The position numbers and the translations under genes were made by a program. The notes under the pieces were generated by a model, which worked only from the letters and a program-made list of their open reading frames with translations, did no database searches and was not told the origin of the DNA. Source: Saccoglossus kowalevskii (taxonomy: Eukaryota > Hemichordata > Enteropneusta > Harrimaniidae). From it: a stretch of DNA of 50,668 bases. Position 1 is the first letter of the stretch, and each line of letters starts with the position of its first letter. Location: the NCBI RefSeq assembly GCF_000003605.2, contig NW_003146237.1, positions 1 to 50,668 of the forward strand, given 5' to 3'. Below, one piece after another: positions 35,741 to 47,165 of the stretch.

Positions 35741-37137
35741 CATTCACTCAGGGTTGCCATTTACATTCACTCAGGATTATCATTTACACATTCACTCAGG
35801 GTTGCCATTTACATTCACTCAGGGTTGCCATTTTACCTTCACTCAGGGTTGCCATTTACATTCACTCAGGGTTGTCATTTTACCTTCACTCAGGGTTGCC
35901 ATTTACATTCACTCAGGGTTGCCATTTACATTCACTCAGGGTTGCCATTTACCTTCACTTAGGGTTGCCATTTTACATTCACTCAGGGTTGTCATTTACA
36001 TTCACTCAGGGTTGTCATTTACATTCACTCAGGGTTGTCATTTTACATTCACTCATGGTTGTCATTTACATTCACTCAAGGTTGCCATTTACATTCACTC
36101 AGGGTTGCCATTTACATTCACTCATGGTTGCCATTTACATTCACTCAGGGTTGCCATTTTACATTCACTCAGGGTTGCCATTTTACCTTCACTCAGGGTT
36201 GCCATTTACATTCACTCAGGGTTGCCATTTTACATTCACTCAGGGTTGCCATTTTACATTCACTCAGGGTTGCCATTTTACCTTCATTCAGGGTTGCCAT
36301 TTACATTCACTCAGGGTTGTCATTTTACCTTCACTCAGGGTTGTCATTTACATTCACTCAGGGTTGCCATTTACATTCACTCAGGGTTGCCATTTACATT
36401 CACTCAGGGTTGTCATTTTACCTTCACTCAGGGTTGTCATTTACATTCACTCAGGGTTGTCATTTTACCTTCACTCAGGGTTGCCATTTACATTCACTCA
36501 TGGTTGCCATTTACATTCACTCAGGGTTGCCATTTTACATTCACTCAGGGTTGTCATTTACATTCACTTAGGGTTGTCATTTACATTCACTCAGGGTTGT
36601 CATTTTACATTCACTCATGGTTGTCATTTACATTCACTCAGGGTTGCCATTTACATTCACTCAGGGTTGCCATTTACTTTCACTCATGGTTGCCATTTAC
36701 ATTCACTCAGGGTTGCCATTTACATTCACTCAGGGTTGCCATTTACATTCACTCAGGGTTGCCATTTACATTCACTCAGGGTTGCCATTTACATTCACTC
36801 AGGGTTGCCATTTTACATTCACTCAGGGTTGCCATTTTACCTTCACTCAGGGTTGCCATTTTACCTTCACTCAGGGTTGCTGTTTACATTCACTCATGGT
36901 TGCCATTTACATTCACTCAGGGTTGCCATTCTACATTCACTCAGGGTTGCCATTTTACCTTCACTCAGGGTTGCCATTTACATTCACTCAGGGTTGCCAT
37001 TTTACATTCACTCAGGGTTGCCATTTTACATTCACTCAGGGTTGCCATTTTACCTTCACTCAGGGTTGCCATTTACATTCACTCAGGGTTGCCATTTTAC
37101 ATTCACTCAGGGTTGCCATTTACATTCACTCATGGTT
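35741..37137 (+). repeat. A-type block
   Basis: CAGGATTATC near 35,773 (as at 2.7 kb) is followed by TTTACACATTC with a 2-bp CA insertion. The A signature lies near 36,041 and 36,606. ACTTTCACTCATGG near 36,676 and GTTGCTGTTTAC near 36,880 are rare. CATTCTAC at 36,925 ties the right end to 16.3 and 22.8 kb. Confidence 0.65.
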
Positions 37138-37655
37138 GCCATTTTAACTTCACTCATGGTTGCCATTTTACATTCACTCAGGGTTGCCATTTTACATTCA
37201 CTCAGGGTTGCCATTTACCTTCACTCAGGGTTGCCATTTACATTCACTTAGGGATGCCATTTACATTCACTCAGGGTTGCCATTTACATTCACTCAGGGT
37301 TGCCATTTTACATTCACTCAGGGTTGCCATTTTACATTCACTTAGGGTTGCCATTTTACATTCACTCAGGGTTGTCATTTACATTCACTCATGGTTGCCA
37401 TTTTAACTTCACTCATGGTTGCCATTTTACATTCACTCAGGGTTGCCATTTTACATTCACTCAGGGTTGCCATTTACATTCACTTAGGGATGCCATTTAC
37501 ATTCACTCAGGGTTGCCACTTACATTCACTCAGGGTTGCCATTTTACATTCACTCAGGGTTGCCATTTACATTCACTCAGGGTTGCCATTTTACATTCAC
37601 TCAGGGTTGTTATTTACATTCACTCATGGTTGCCATTTTACATTCACTCAGGGTT
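37138..37655 (+). repeat. D-type block with complete 259-bp 11-mer
   Basis: TTTTAAC monomers begin at 37,138 and 37,397. GTTGCCACTTAC near 37,515 and GTTGTTATTTAC near 37,610 precede the switch to B. From here to 38,151 the sequence follows 1,265-2,223 at a distance of 35,928 bp. Confidence 0.75.
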
Positions 37656-38310
37656 GCCATTTTATCTTCACTCAGGGTTGTCATTTTACCTTCACTCAGG
37701 GTTGCCATTTATATTCACTTAGGGTTGCCCTTTTACCTTCACTCAGGGTTGCCATTTACATTCACTCAGGGTTGCCATTTTACATTCACTCAGGGTTGTC
37801 ATTTACATTCACTCAGGGTTGCCATTTTACATTCACTCAGGGTTGCCATTTTATCTTCACTCACGGTTGCCATTTTATCTTCACTCAGGGTTGACATTTA
37901 CATTCACTCAGGGTTGCTATTTACCTTCACTCAGGATTGCCATTTTATCTTCACTCAGGTTTGCCATTTACCTTCACTCAGGGTTGCCATTTTATCTAGA
38001 ATTAGGGTTGCCATTTTGCATTCACTCAGGGTTGCCATTTACCTTCACTCAGGGTTGCCATTTTACTTCCACTCATGGTAGCCATTTACATTCACTCAGG
38101 GTTGCCATTTTATCTTCAATTAGGGTTGCCATTTTGCATTCACTCATGGTAGCCATTTACATTCACTCAGGTTTGCCATTTTATCTTCAATTAGGATTGC
38201 CATTTTGCATTCACTCATGGTTGCCATTTACCTTCACTTAGGGTTGCTATTTTACCTTCAGTCAGGGTTGCCATTTTATCTTCACTTAGGGTTGCCATTT
38301 ACATTCACTC
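37656..38310 (+). repeat. B-type block (B1) with TCTAGA variant
   Basis: Standard B1 order, with TTATCTAGAATTAGGG at about 37,992-38,007 in place of TTATCTTCAATTAGGG. TTCCACTCATGGTAGCC near 38,066 is followed by a second GGTAGCC near 38,150 from an additional 71-bp, three-monomer insertion containing CAGGTTTGCC and TTAGGATTGCC. Confidence 0.75.
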
Positions 38311-38890
38311 AGGGTTGCCATTTACATTCACTCAGGGTTGTCATTTTACCTTCACTCAGGGTTGCCATTTTACATTCACTCAGGGTTGTCATTTACATTC
38401 ACTCAGGGTTGCCATTTTACATTCACTCAGGGTTGACATTTACATTCACTTAGGGTTGCCATTTTACCTTCACTCAGGGTTGTCATTTTACCTTCACTCA
38501 GGGTTGCCATTTACATTCACTCAGGGTTGCCATTTACATTCACTCAGGGTTGCCATTTTACCTTCACTCAGGGTTGCCATTTTACCTTCCTCAGGGTTGT
38601 CATTTACATTCACTCAGGGTTGACATTTACATTCGCTCAGGGTTGCCATTTTACCTTCACTCAGGGTTGACATTTACATTCACTTAGGGTTGCCATTTTA
38701 CCTTCACTCAGGGTTGTCATTTACATTCACTCAGGGTTGCCATTTACATTCACTTAGGGTTGCCATTTACATTCACTTAGGGTTGCCATTTTACCTTCCT
38801 CAGGGTTGTCATTTACATTCACTCAGGGTTGACATTTACATTCACTTAGGGTTGCCATTTACATTCACTCAGGTTTGCCATTTACATTCA
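38311..38890 (+). repeat. C-type block
   Basis: CCTTCCTC monomers near 38,586 and 38,801, TTCGCTCAGGG near 38,633, and CAGGTTTGCC at the right end near 38,872. It corresponds to 18.85-19.40 kb at 19,488 bp, the one difference I noticed being CACTCAGGG instead of CACTTAGGG near 38,519. Confidence 0.65.
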
Positions 38891-39615
38891 CTCAGGGTTG
38901 TCATTTTACCTTCACTCAGGGTTGTCATTTACATTCACTCAGGGTTGTCATTTACATTCACTCAGGGTTGCCATTTTACCTTCACTCAGGGTTGCCATTT
39001 ACATTCACTCAGGGTTGTCATTTACATTCACTCAGGGTTGTCATTTTACCTTCACTCAGGGTTGTCATTTACAGTCACTCAGGGTTGCCATTTACATTCA
39101 CTCAGGGTTGTCATTTACATTCACTCAGGGTTGCCATTTACATTCACTAAGGGTTGTCATTTTACCTTCACTCAGGGTTGTCATTTACATTCACTCAGGG
39201 TTGTCATTTTACCTTCACTCAGGGTTGTCATTTACAGTCACTCAGGGTTGCCATTTACATTCACTCAGGGTTGTCATTTACATTCACTCAGGGTTGCCAT
39301 TTACATTCACTCAGGGTTGTCATTTTACCTTCACTCAGGGTTGTCATTTACATTCACTCAGGGTTGTCATTTTACCTTCACTCAGGGTTGCCATTTACAT
39401 TCACTCAGGGTTGCCATTTACATTCACTCAGGGTTGCCATTTACCTTCACTTAGGGTTGCCATTTTACATTCACTCAGGGTTGTCATTTACATTCACTCA
39501 GGGTTGTCATTTACATTCGCTCAGGGTTGTCATTTTACATTCACTCATGGTTGTCATTTACATTCACTCAGGGTTGCCATTTTACATTCACTCAGGGTTG
39601 CCATTTACCTTCACT
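38891..39615 (+). repeat. A-type block
   Basis: Carries the private CACTAAGGG at about 39,146-39,154, two TTTACAGTCACTC monomers, and the A signature near 39,533. ACATTCGCTCAGGG near 39,516 is a CpG change absent from the 20.0 kb counterpart. Confidence 0.65.
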
Positions 39616-40740
39616 TAGGGTTGCCATTTTATCTTCACTCAGGGTTGCCATTTACATTCACTCAGGGTTGCCATTTTATCTTCAATTAGGGTTGCCATTT
39701 TGCATTCACTCAGGGTTGCCATTTACCTTCACTTACGGTTGTCATTTTACCTTCACTCAGGGCTGCCATTTTACCTTAACTCATGGTTGCCATTTTATCT
39801 TCAATTAGGGTTGCCATTTTGCATTCACTCAGGGTTGCCATTTATCTTCACTTAGAGTTGCCATTTTACCTTTACTCAGGGTTGCCATTTTATCTTCAAT
39901 TAGGGTTGCCATTTTACCTTCACTGTTGGTGGCCATTTACCTTCACTCAGGGTTGCCATTGTATCTTCAATTAGGGTTGCCATTTTGTATTCACTCAAGG
40001 TTGCCATTTACCTTCACTTAGGGTTGCCATTTTACCTTCACTCAGGGTTGCCATTTACATTCACTCAGGGTTGCCATTTTATCTTCAATTAGGGTTGCCA
40101 TTTTGCATTCACTCACGGTTGCCATTTACCTTCACTCAGGGTTGCCATTTTACATTCACTCAGGGTTGCCATTTTATCTTCACTCAGGGTTGTCATTTTA
40201 CCTTCACTCAGGGTTGCCATTTACATTCACTTAGGGTTGCCCTTTTACCTTCACTCAGGGTTGCCATTTACATTCACTCAGGGTTGCCATTTTACATTCA
40301 CACAGGGTTGTCATTTACATTCACTCAGGGTTGACATTTACATTCACTCAGGGTTGCTATTTACCTTCACTCAGGATTGCCATTTTATCTTCACTCAGGT
40401 TTGCCATTTACCTTCACTCAGGGTTGCCATTTTATCTAGAATTAGGGTTGCCATTTTGCATTCACTCAGGGTTGCCATTTACCTTCACTCAGGGTTGCCA
40501 TTTTACTTCCACTCATGGTAGCCATTTACATTCACTCAGGGTTGCCATTTTATCTTCAATTAGGGTTGCCATTTTGCATTCACTCATGGTAGCCATTTAC
40601 ATTCACTCAGGTTTGCCATTTTATCTTCAATTAGGATTGCCATTTTGCATTCACTCATGGTTGCCATTTACCTTCACTTAGGGTTGCTATTTTACCTTCA
40701 GTCAGGGTTGCCATTTTATCTTCACTTAGGGTTGCCATTT
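39616..40740 (+). repeat. B-type block (B3 then B1), 48-bp deletion, TCTAGA variant
   Basis: Matches 20.13-21.24 kb but lacks two 24-bp monomers at about 39,797, corresponding to about 20,310-20,357. CACACAGGG near 40,302 is shared with 20,862. From about 40,320 it also matches 37,880-38,355, including TCTAGA at 40,435-40,440 and the extra 71-bp GGTAGCC insertion. It therefore looks like a mosaic of two sources. Confidence 0.7.
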
Positions 40741-41179
40741 ACATTCACTCAGGGTTGCCATTTACATTCACTCAGGGTTGTCATTTTACCTTCACTCAGG
40801 GTTGTCATTTTACATTCACTCAGGGTTGCCATTTTACATTCACTCAGGGTTGCCATTTACTTTCACTCATGGTTGCCATTTACATTCACTCAGGGTTGCC
40901 ATTTACATTCACTCATGGTTGCCATTTACATTCACTCAGGGTTGCCATTTTACATTCACTCAGGGTAGCCATTTTACCTTCACTCAGGGTTGCCATTTTA
41001 CCTTCACTCAGGGTTGCCATTTACATTCACTCATGGTTGCCATTTACATTCACTCAGGGTTGCCATTTTACATTCACTCAGGGTTGCCATTTTACCTTCA
41101 CTCAGGGTTGCCATTTACATTCACTCAGGGTTACCATTTTACATTCACTCAGGGTTGCCATTTACATTCACTCATGGTT
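40741..41179 (+). repeat. A-type block without a preceding C block
   Basis: B passes directly into A here, which is unusual; the C block is missing apart from its first monomers. ACTTTCACTCATGG near 40,860 and GGGTAGCC near 40,966 resemble 36.7 kb and 1.09 kb. GGGTTACC near 41,132 is a local change. Confidence 0.55.
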
Positions 41180-41550
41180 GCCATTTTAACTTCACTCATG
41201 GTTGCCATTTTACATTCACTCAGGGTTGCCATTTTACATTCACTCAGGGTTGCCATTTACCTTCACTCAGGGTTGCCATTTACATTCACTTAGGGATGCC
41301 ATTTACATTCTCTCAGGGTTGCCATTTCCATTCACTCAGGGTTGCCATTTTACATTCACTCAGGGTTGCCATTTTACATTCACTTAGGGTTGCCATTTTA
41401 CATTCACTTAGGGTTGTCATTTACATTCACTCATGGTTGCCATTTTAACTTCACTCATGGTTGCCATTTTACATTCACTCAGGGTTGCCATTTTACATTC
41501 ACTCAGGGTTGCCATTTACATTCACTTAGGGATGCCATTTACATTCACTC
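41180..41550 (+). repeat. D-type block with complete 259-bp 11-mer
   Basis: TTTTAAC monomers begin at 41,180 and 41,439. Private changes inside the unit are ACATTCTCTCAGGG and CATTTCCATTC near 41,305-41,330 and CACTTAGGG in the tenth monomer near 41,408. Spacing stays at 259 bp despite them. Confidence 0.75.
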
Positions 41551-42885
41551 AGGGTTGCTATTTTATCTTCACTCAGGGTTGACATTTACATTCACTTAGG
41601 GTTGCCATTTTATCTTCACTTAGGGTTGCTATTTTATCTTCACTCAGGGTTGCCATTTTATCTTCACTCAGGGTTGACATTGTATCTTCACTCAGGGTTG
41701 ACATTTTATCTTCACTCAGGGTTGCCTTTTTATCTTCACTCAGGGTTGCCATTTTACCTCCACTCATGGTTGCCATTTTATCTTCACTCAGGGTTGCCAT
41801 TTTACCTCCACTCATGGTTGCCATATACATTCACTCATGGTTGCCATTTTATCTTCAATTAGGGTTGCCATTTTACCTTCACTCAGGGTTGCCATTTACA
41901 TTCACTCAGGGATGCCATTTTACCTTCACTCAGGGTTGCCATTTTATCTTCACTCAGGGCTGCCATTTTACCTTAACTCATGGTTGCCATTTTACTTTCA
42001 CTCAGGGTTGCCATTTTATCTTCACTCAGGGTTGCCATTTTATCTTCAATTAGAGTTGCCATTTTACCTTCACTCAGGGTTGCCTTTTTATCTTCAATTA
42101 GGGTTGCCATTTTACCTTCACTGTGGGTGGCCATTTACCTTCACTCAGGGTTGCCATTGTATCTTCAATTAGGGTTGCCATTTTGCATTCACTCAAGGTT
42201 GCCATTTACCTTCACTTAGGGTTGCCATTTTACCTTCACTCAGGGTTGCCATTTACATTCACTCAGGGATGCCATTTTATCTTCAATTAGGGTTGCCATT
42301 TTGCATTCACTCAGGTTGCCATTTACCTTCACTTACGGTGTCATTTTACCTTCACTCAGGGCTGCCATTTTACCTTAACTCATGGTTGCCATTTTATCTT
42401 CACTCAGGGTTGTCATTTTACCTTCACTCAGGGTTGCCATTTACATTCACTTAGGGTTGCCCTTTTACCTTCACTCAGGGTTGCCATTTACATTCACTCA
42501 GGGTTGCCATTTTACATTCACTCAGGGTTGTCATTTACATTCACTCAGGGTTGACATTTACATTCACTCAGGGTTGCTATTTACCTTCACTCAGGATTGC
42601 CATTTTATCTTCACTCAGGTTTGCCATTTACCTTCACTCAGGGTTGCCATTTTATCTTCAATTAGGGTTGCCATTTTGCATTCACTCAGGGTTGCCATTT
42701 ACCTTCACTCAGGGTTGCCATTTTACTTCCACTCATGGTAGCCATTTACATTCACTCAGGTTTGCCATTTTATCTTCAATTAGGATTGCCATTTTGCATT
42801 CACTCATGGTTGCCATTTACCTTCACTTAGGGTTGCTATTTTACCTTCAGTCAGGGTTGCCATTTTATCTTCACTTAGGGTTGCC
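41551..42885 (+). repeat. B-type block (B2, B3, B1)
   Basis: B2 with TTGTATCTTC, GCCTTTTTATC, two TTACCTCCACTCATGG monomers and CATATAC from 41,820. B3 has CACTGTGGGTGGCC near 42,120. B1 has TTCCACTCATGGTAGCC near 42,726. Single-base losses cluster near 42,310-42,345 (CTCAGGTTGCC, TTACGGTGTC). CAGGTTTGCC with TTAGGATTGCC near 42,760-42,790 matches the 71-bp insertion units at 38.2 and 40.6 kb. Confidence 0.7.
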
Positions 42886-43330
42886 ATTTACATTCACTCA
42901 GGGTTGCCATTTACATTCACTCAGGGTTGTCATTTTACCTTCACTCAGGGTTGCCATTTTACATTCACTCAGGGTTGTCATTTACATTCACTCAGGGTTG
43001 CCATTTTACATTCACTCAGGGTTGACATTTACATTCACTTAGGGTTGCCATTTTACCTTCACTCAGGGTTGTCATTTTACCTTCACTCAGGGTTGCCATT
43101 TACATTCACTCAGGGTTGCCATTTACATTCACTCAGGGTTGCCATTTTACCTTCACTCAGGGTTGCCATTTTACCTTCCTCAGGGTTGTCATTTACATTC
43201 ACTCAGGGTTGACATTTACATTCGCTCAGGGTTGCCATTTTACCTTCACTCAGGGTTGACATTTACATTCACTTAGGGTTGCCATTTTACCTTCACTCAG
43301 GGTTGTCATTTACATTCACTCAGGGTTGCC
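42886..43330 (+). repeat. C-type block
   Basis: Begins after TTATCTTCACTTAGGG. One CCTTCCTC monomer near 43,178, several GTTGACATTTAC monomers and TTCGCTCAGGG near 43,222. It resembles 38.3-38.7 kb most closely. Confidence 0.65.
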
Positions 43331-43865
43331 ATTTACCTTCACTTAGGGTTGCCATTTTACATTCACTCAGGGTTGTCATTTACATTCACTCAGGGTTGTC
43401 ATTTACATTCACTCAGGGTTGTCATTTTACATTCACTCATGGTTGTCATTTACATTCACTCAGGGTTGCCATTTACATTCACTCAGGGTTGCCATTTACA
43501 TTCACTCAGGGTTGCCATTTACATTCACTCAGGGTTGCCATTTTACATTCACTCAGGGTTGCCATTTTACCTTCACTCAGGGTTGCCATTTTACCTTCAC
43601 TCAGGGTTGCTATTTACATTCACTCATGGTTGCCATTTACATTCACTCAGGGTTGCCATTTTACATTCACTCAGGGTTGCCATTTACATTCACTTAGGGA
43701 TGCCATTTACATTCACTCAGGGTTGCCATTTACATTCACTCAGGGTTGCCATTTTACATTCACTCAGGGTTGCCATTTACATTCACTCAGAGTTGCCATT
43801 TTACATTCACTTAGGGTTGTTATTTACATTCACTCATGGTTGCCATTTTACATTCACTCAGGGTT
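43331..43865 (+). repeat. A-type block
   Basis: The A signature near 43,425 is followed by the ACATTC-rich run ending with GTTGCTATTTAC. CACTTAGGGATGCC near 43,695 is a D trace. GTTGTTATTTAC near 43,819 with CTCATGG leads into B. CAGAGTTGCC near 43,790 is private. Confidence 0.6.
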
Positions 43866-44970
43866 GCCATTTTATCTTCACTCAGGGTTGTCATTTTACC
43901 TTCACTCAGGGTTGCCATTTATATTCACTTAGGGTTGCCCTTTTACCTTCACTCAGGGTTGCCATTTACATTCACTCAGGGTTGCCATTTTACATTCACT
44001 CAGGGTTGTCATTTACATTCACTCAGGGTTGCCATTTTACATTCACTCAGGGTTGCCATTTTATCTTCACTCACGGTTGCCATTTTATCTTCACTCAGGG
44101 TTGACATTTACATTCACTCAGGGTTGCTATTTACCTTCACTTAGGGTTGCCATTTTATCTTCACTCAGGTTTGCCATTTACCTTCACTCAGGGTTGCCAT
44201 TTTATCTTCAATTAGGGTTGCCATTTTGCATTCACTCAGGGTTGCCATTTATCTTCACTCAGGGTTGCCATTTTACTTCCACTCATGGTAGCCATTTACA
44301 TTCACTCAGGGTTGCCATTTTATCTTCAATTAGGGTTGCCATTTTGCATTCACTCATTGTTGCCATTTACCTTCACTTAGGGTTGCCATTTTACCTTCAC
44401 TCAGGGTTGCCATTTTATCTTCACTTAGGGTTGCCATTTACATTCACTCAGGGTTGCCATTTACATTCACTCAGTGTTGTCATTTTACCTTCACTCAGGG
44501 TTGCCATTTTACATTCACTCAGGGTTGTCATTTACATTCACTCAGGGTTGCCATTTTACATTCACTCAGGGTTGACATTTTATCTTCACTCACGGTTGCC
44601 ATTTTATCTTCACTCAGGGTTGACATTTACATTCACTCAGGGTTGCTATTTACCTTCACTTAGGGTTGCCATTTTATCTTCACTCAGGTTTGCCATTTAC
44701 CTTCACTCAGGGTTGCCATTTTATCTTCAATTAGGGTTGCCATTTTGCATTCACTCAGGGTTGCCATTTACCTTCACTCAGGGTTGCCATTTTACTTCCA
44801 CTCATGGTAGCCATTTACATTCACTCAGGGTTGCCATTTTATCTTCAATTAGGGTTGCCATTTTGCATTCACTCATGGTTGCCATTTACCTTCACTTAGG
44901 GTTGCCATTTTACCTTCACTCAGGGTTGCCATTTTATCTTCACTTAGGGTTGCCATTTACATTCACTCAG
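43866..44970 (+). repeat. B-type block, 519-bp tandem duplication
   Basis: Two B1 units in direct succession. The join is visible as GTTGACATTTTATCTTC near 44,572: the first unit's GTTGACATTT runs straight into TTATCTTCACTCACGG of the second. TTCCACTCATGGTAGCC lies near 44,278 and 44,797. Confidence 0.75.
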
Positions 44971-45098
44971 GGTTGCCATTTACATTCACTCAGGGTTGTC
45001 ATTTTACCTTCACTCAGGGTTGCCATTTTACATTCACTCAGGGTTGTCATTTACATTCACTCAGGGTTGCCATTTTACATTCACTCAGGGTTGACATT
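44061..45098 (+). repeat. 519-bp exact-junction tandem duplication (44,061-44,579 / 44,580-45,098)
   Basis: The two 519-bp halves differ at about three positions that I can see: CATTTATCTTC versus CATTTACCTTC near 44,249/44,768, CTCATTGTTG versus CTCATGGTTG near 44,357/44,876, and CAGTGTTGTC versus CAGGGTTGTC near 44,475/44,994. All three changes are private to the left half. 519 bp is 22 monomers (9 of 23 bp, 13 of 24 bp would give this length). Confidence 0.75.
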
Positions 45099-45390
45099 TA
45101 CATTCACTTAGGGTTGCCATTTTACCTTCACTCAGGGTTGTCATTTTACCTTCACTCAGGGTTGCCATTTACATTCACTTAGGGTTGCCATTTACATTCA
45201 CTCAGGGTTGCCATTTTACCTTCACTCAGGGATGCCATTTTACCTTCCTCAGGGTTGTCATTTACATTCGCTCAGGGTTGACATTTACATTCACTCAGGG
45301 TTGCCATTTTACCTTCACTCAGGGTTGACATTTACATTCACTTAGGGTTGCCATTTTACCTTCACTCAGGGTTGTCATTTACATTCACTC
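44971..45390 (+). repeat. C-type block
   Basis: CCTTCCTC near 45,247, preceded by CAGGGATGCC and followed by TTCGCTCAGGG near 45,270. The same trio (GATGCC, CCTTCCTC, TTCGCTC) occurs near 28.76, 35.27 and 15.08 kb and looks like a C subfamily. Confidence 0.65.
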
Positions 45391-46600
45391 AGGGTTGCCA
45401 TTTACCTTCACTTAGGGTTGCCATTTTACATTCACTCAGGGTTGTCATTTACATTCACTCAGGGTTGTCATCATTTACATTCACTCAGGGTTGTCATTTT
45501 ACATTCACTCATGGTTGTCATTTACATTCACTCAGGGTTGCCATTTACATTCACTCAGGGTTGCCATTTACATTCACTCAGGGTTGCCATTTACATTCAC
45601 TCAGGGTTGCCATTTTACATTCACTCAGGGTTGCCATTTTACCTTCACTCAGGGTTGCCATTTTACCTTCACTCAGGGTTGCTATTTACATTCACTCATG
45701 GTTGCCATTTACATTCACTCAGGGTTGCCATTTTACATTCACTCAGGGTTGCCATTTACATTCACTTAGGGATGCCATTTACATTCACTCAGGGTTGCCA
45801 TTTACATTCACTCAGGGTTGCCATTTTACATTCACTCAGGGTTGCCATTTACATTCACTCAAGGGTTGCCATTTACATTCACTCAGGGTTGCCATTTACA
45901 TTCACTCAGGGTTGCCATTTTACATTCACTCAGGGTTGCCATTTACATTCACTCAGGGTTGCCATTTTACATTCACTCAGGGTTGCCATTTTACCTTCAC
46001 TCAGGGTTGCCATTTTACCTTCACTCAGGGTTGCTATTTACATTCACTCATGGTTGCCATTTACATTCACTCAGGGTTGCCATTTTACATTCACTCAGGG
46101 TTGCCATTTACATTCACTTAGGGATGCCATTTACATTCACTCAGGGTTGCCATTTACATTCACTCAGGGTTGCCATTTTACATTCACTCAGGGTTGCCAT
46201 TTACATTCACTCAGGGTTGCCATTTACATTCACTCAGGGTTGCCATTTACATTCACTCAGGGTTGCCATTTTACATTCACTCAGGGTTGCCATTTTACCT
46301 TCACTCAGGGTTGCCATTTTACCTTCACTCAGGGTTGCTATTTACATTCACTCATGGTTGCCATTTACATTCACTCAGGGTTGCCATTTTACATTCACTC
46401 AGGGTTGCCATTTACATTCACTTAGGGATGCCATTTACATTCACTCAGGGTTGCCATTTACATTCACTCAGGGTTGCCATTTTACATTCACTCAGGGTTG
46501 CCATTTACATTCACTCAGGGTTGCCATTTTACATTCACTTAGGGTTGTTATTTACATTCACTCATGGTTGCCATTTTGCATTCACTCAGGGTTGCCATTT
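45391..46600 (+). repeat. A-type block, triplicated run
   Basis: GTTGCTATTTAC with CTCATGG begins at 45,681, 46,033 and 46,337 (spacings 352 and 304 bp), each followed by CACTTAGGGATGCC. GTTGTCATCATTTAC near 45,468 has a 3-bp insertion and CTCAAGGGTTGCC near 45,860 an extra A. The block ends with GTTGTTATTTAC near 46,549. Confidence 0.65.
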
Positions 46601-47165
46601 TATCTTCACTCAGGGTTGTCATTTTACCTTCACTCAGGGTTGCCATTTATATTCACTTAGGGTTGCCCTTTTACCTTCACTCAGGGTTGCCATTTACATT
46701 CACTCAGGGTTGCCATTTTACATTCACTCAGGGTTGTCATTTACATTCACTCAGGGTTGCCATTTTACATTCACTCAGGGTTGCATTTTATCTTCACTCA
46801 CGGTTGCCATTTTATCTTCACTCAGGGTTGACATTTACATTCACTCAGGGTTGCTATTTACCTTCACTTAGGGTTGCCATTTTATCTTCACTCAGGTTTG
46901 CCATTTACCTTCACTCAGGGTTGCCATTTTATCTTCAATTAGGGTTGCCATTTTGCATTCACTCAGGGTTGCCATTTACCTTCACTCAGGGTTGCCATTT
47001 TACTTCCACTCATGGTAGCTATTTACATTCACTCAGGGTTGCCATTTTATCTTCAATTAGGGTTGCCATTTTGCATTCACTCATGGTTGCCATTTACCTT
47101 CACTTAGGGTTGCCATTTTACCTTCACTCAGGGTTGCCATTTTATCTTCACTTAGGGTTGCCATT
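46601..47165 (+). repeat. B-type block (B1)
   Basis: Full B1 variant order with two private changes: GGGTTGCATTTTATC (one base lost) near 46,780 and TTCCACTCATGGTAGCT near 47,002 (GCT for GCC). Confidence 0.7.
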
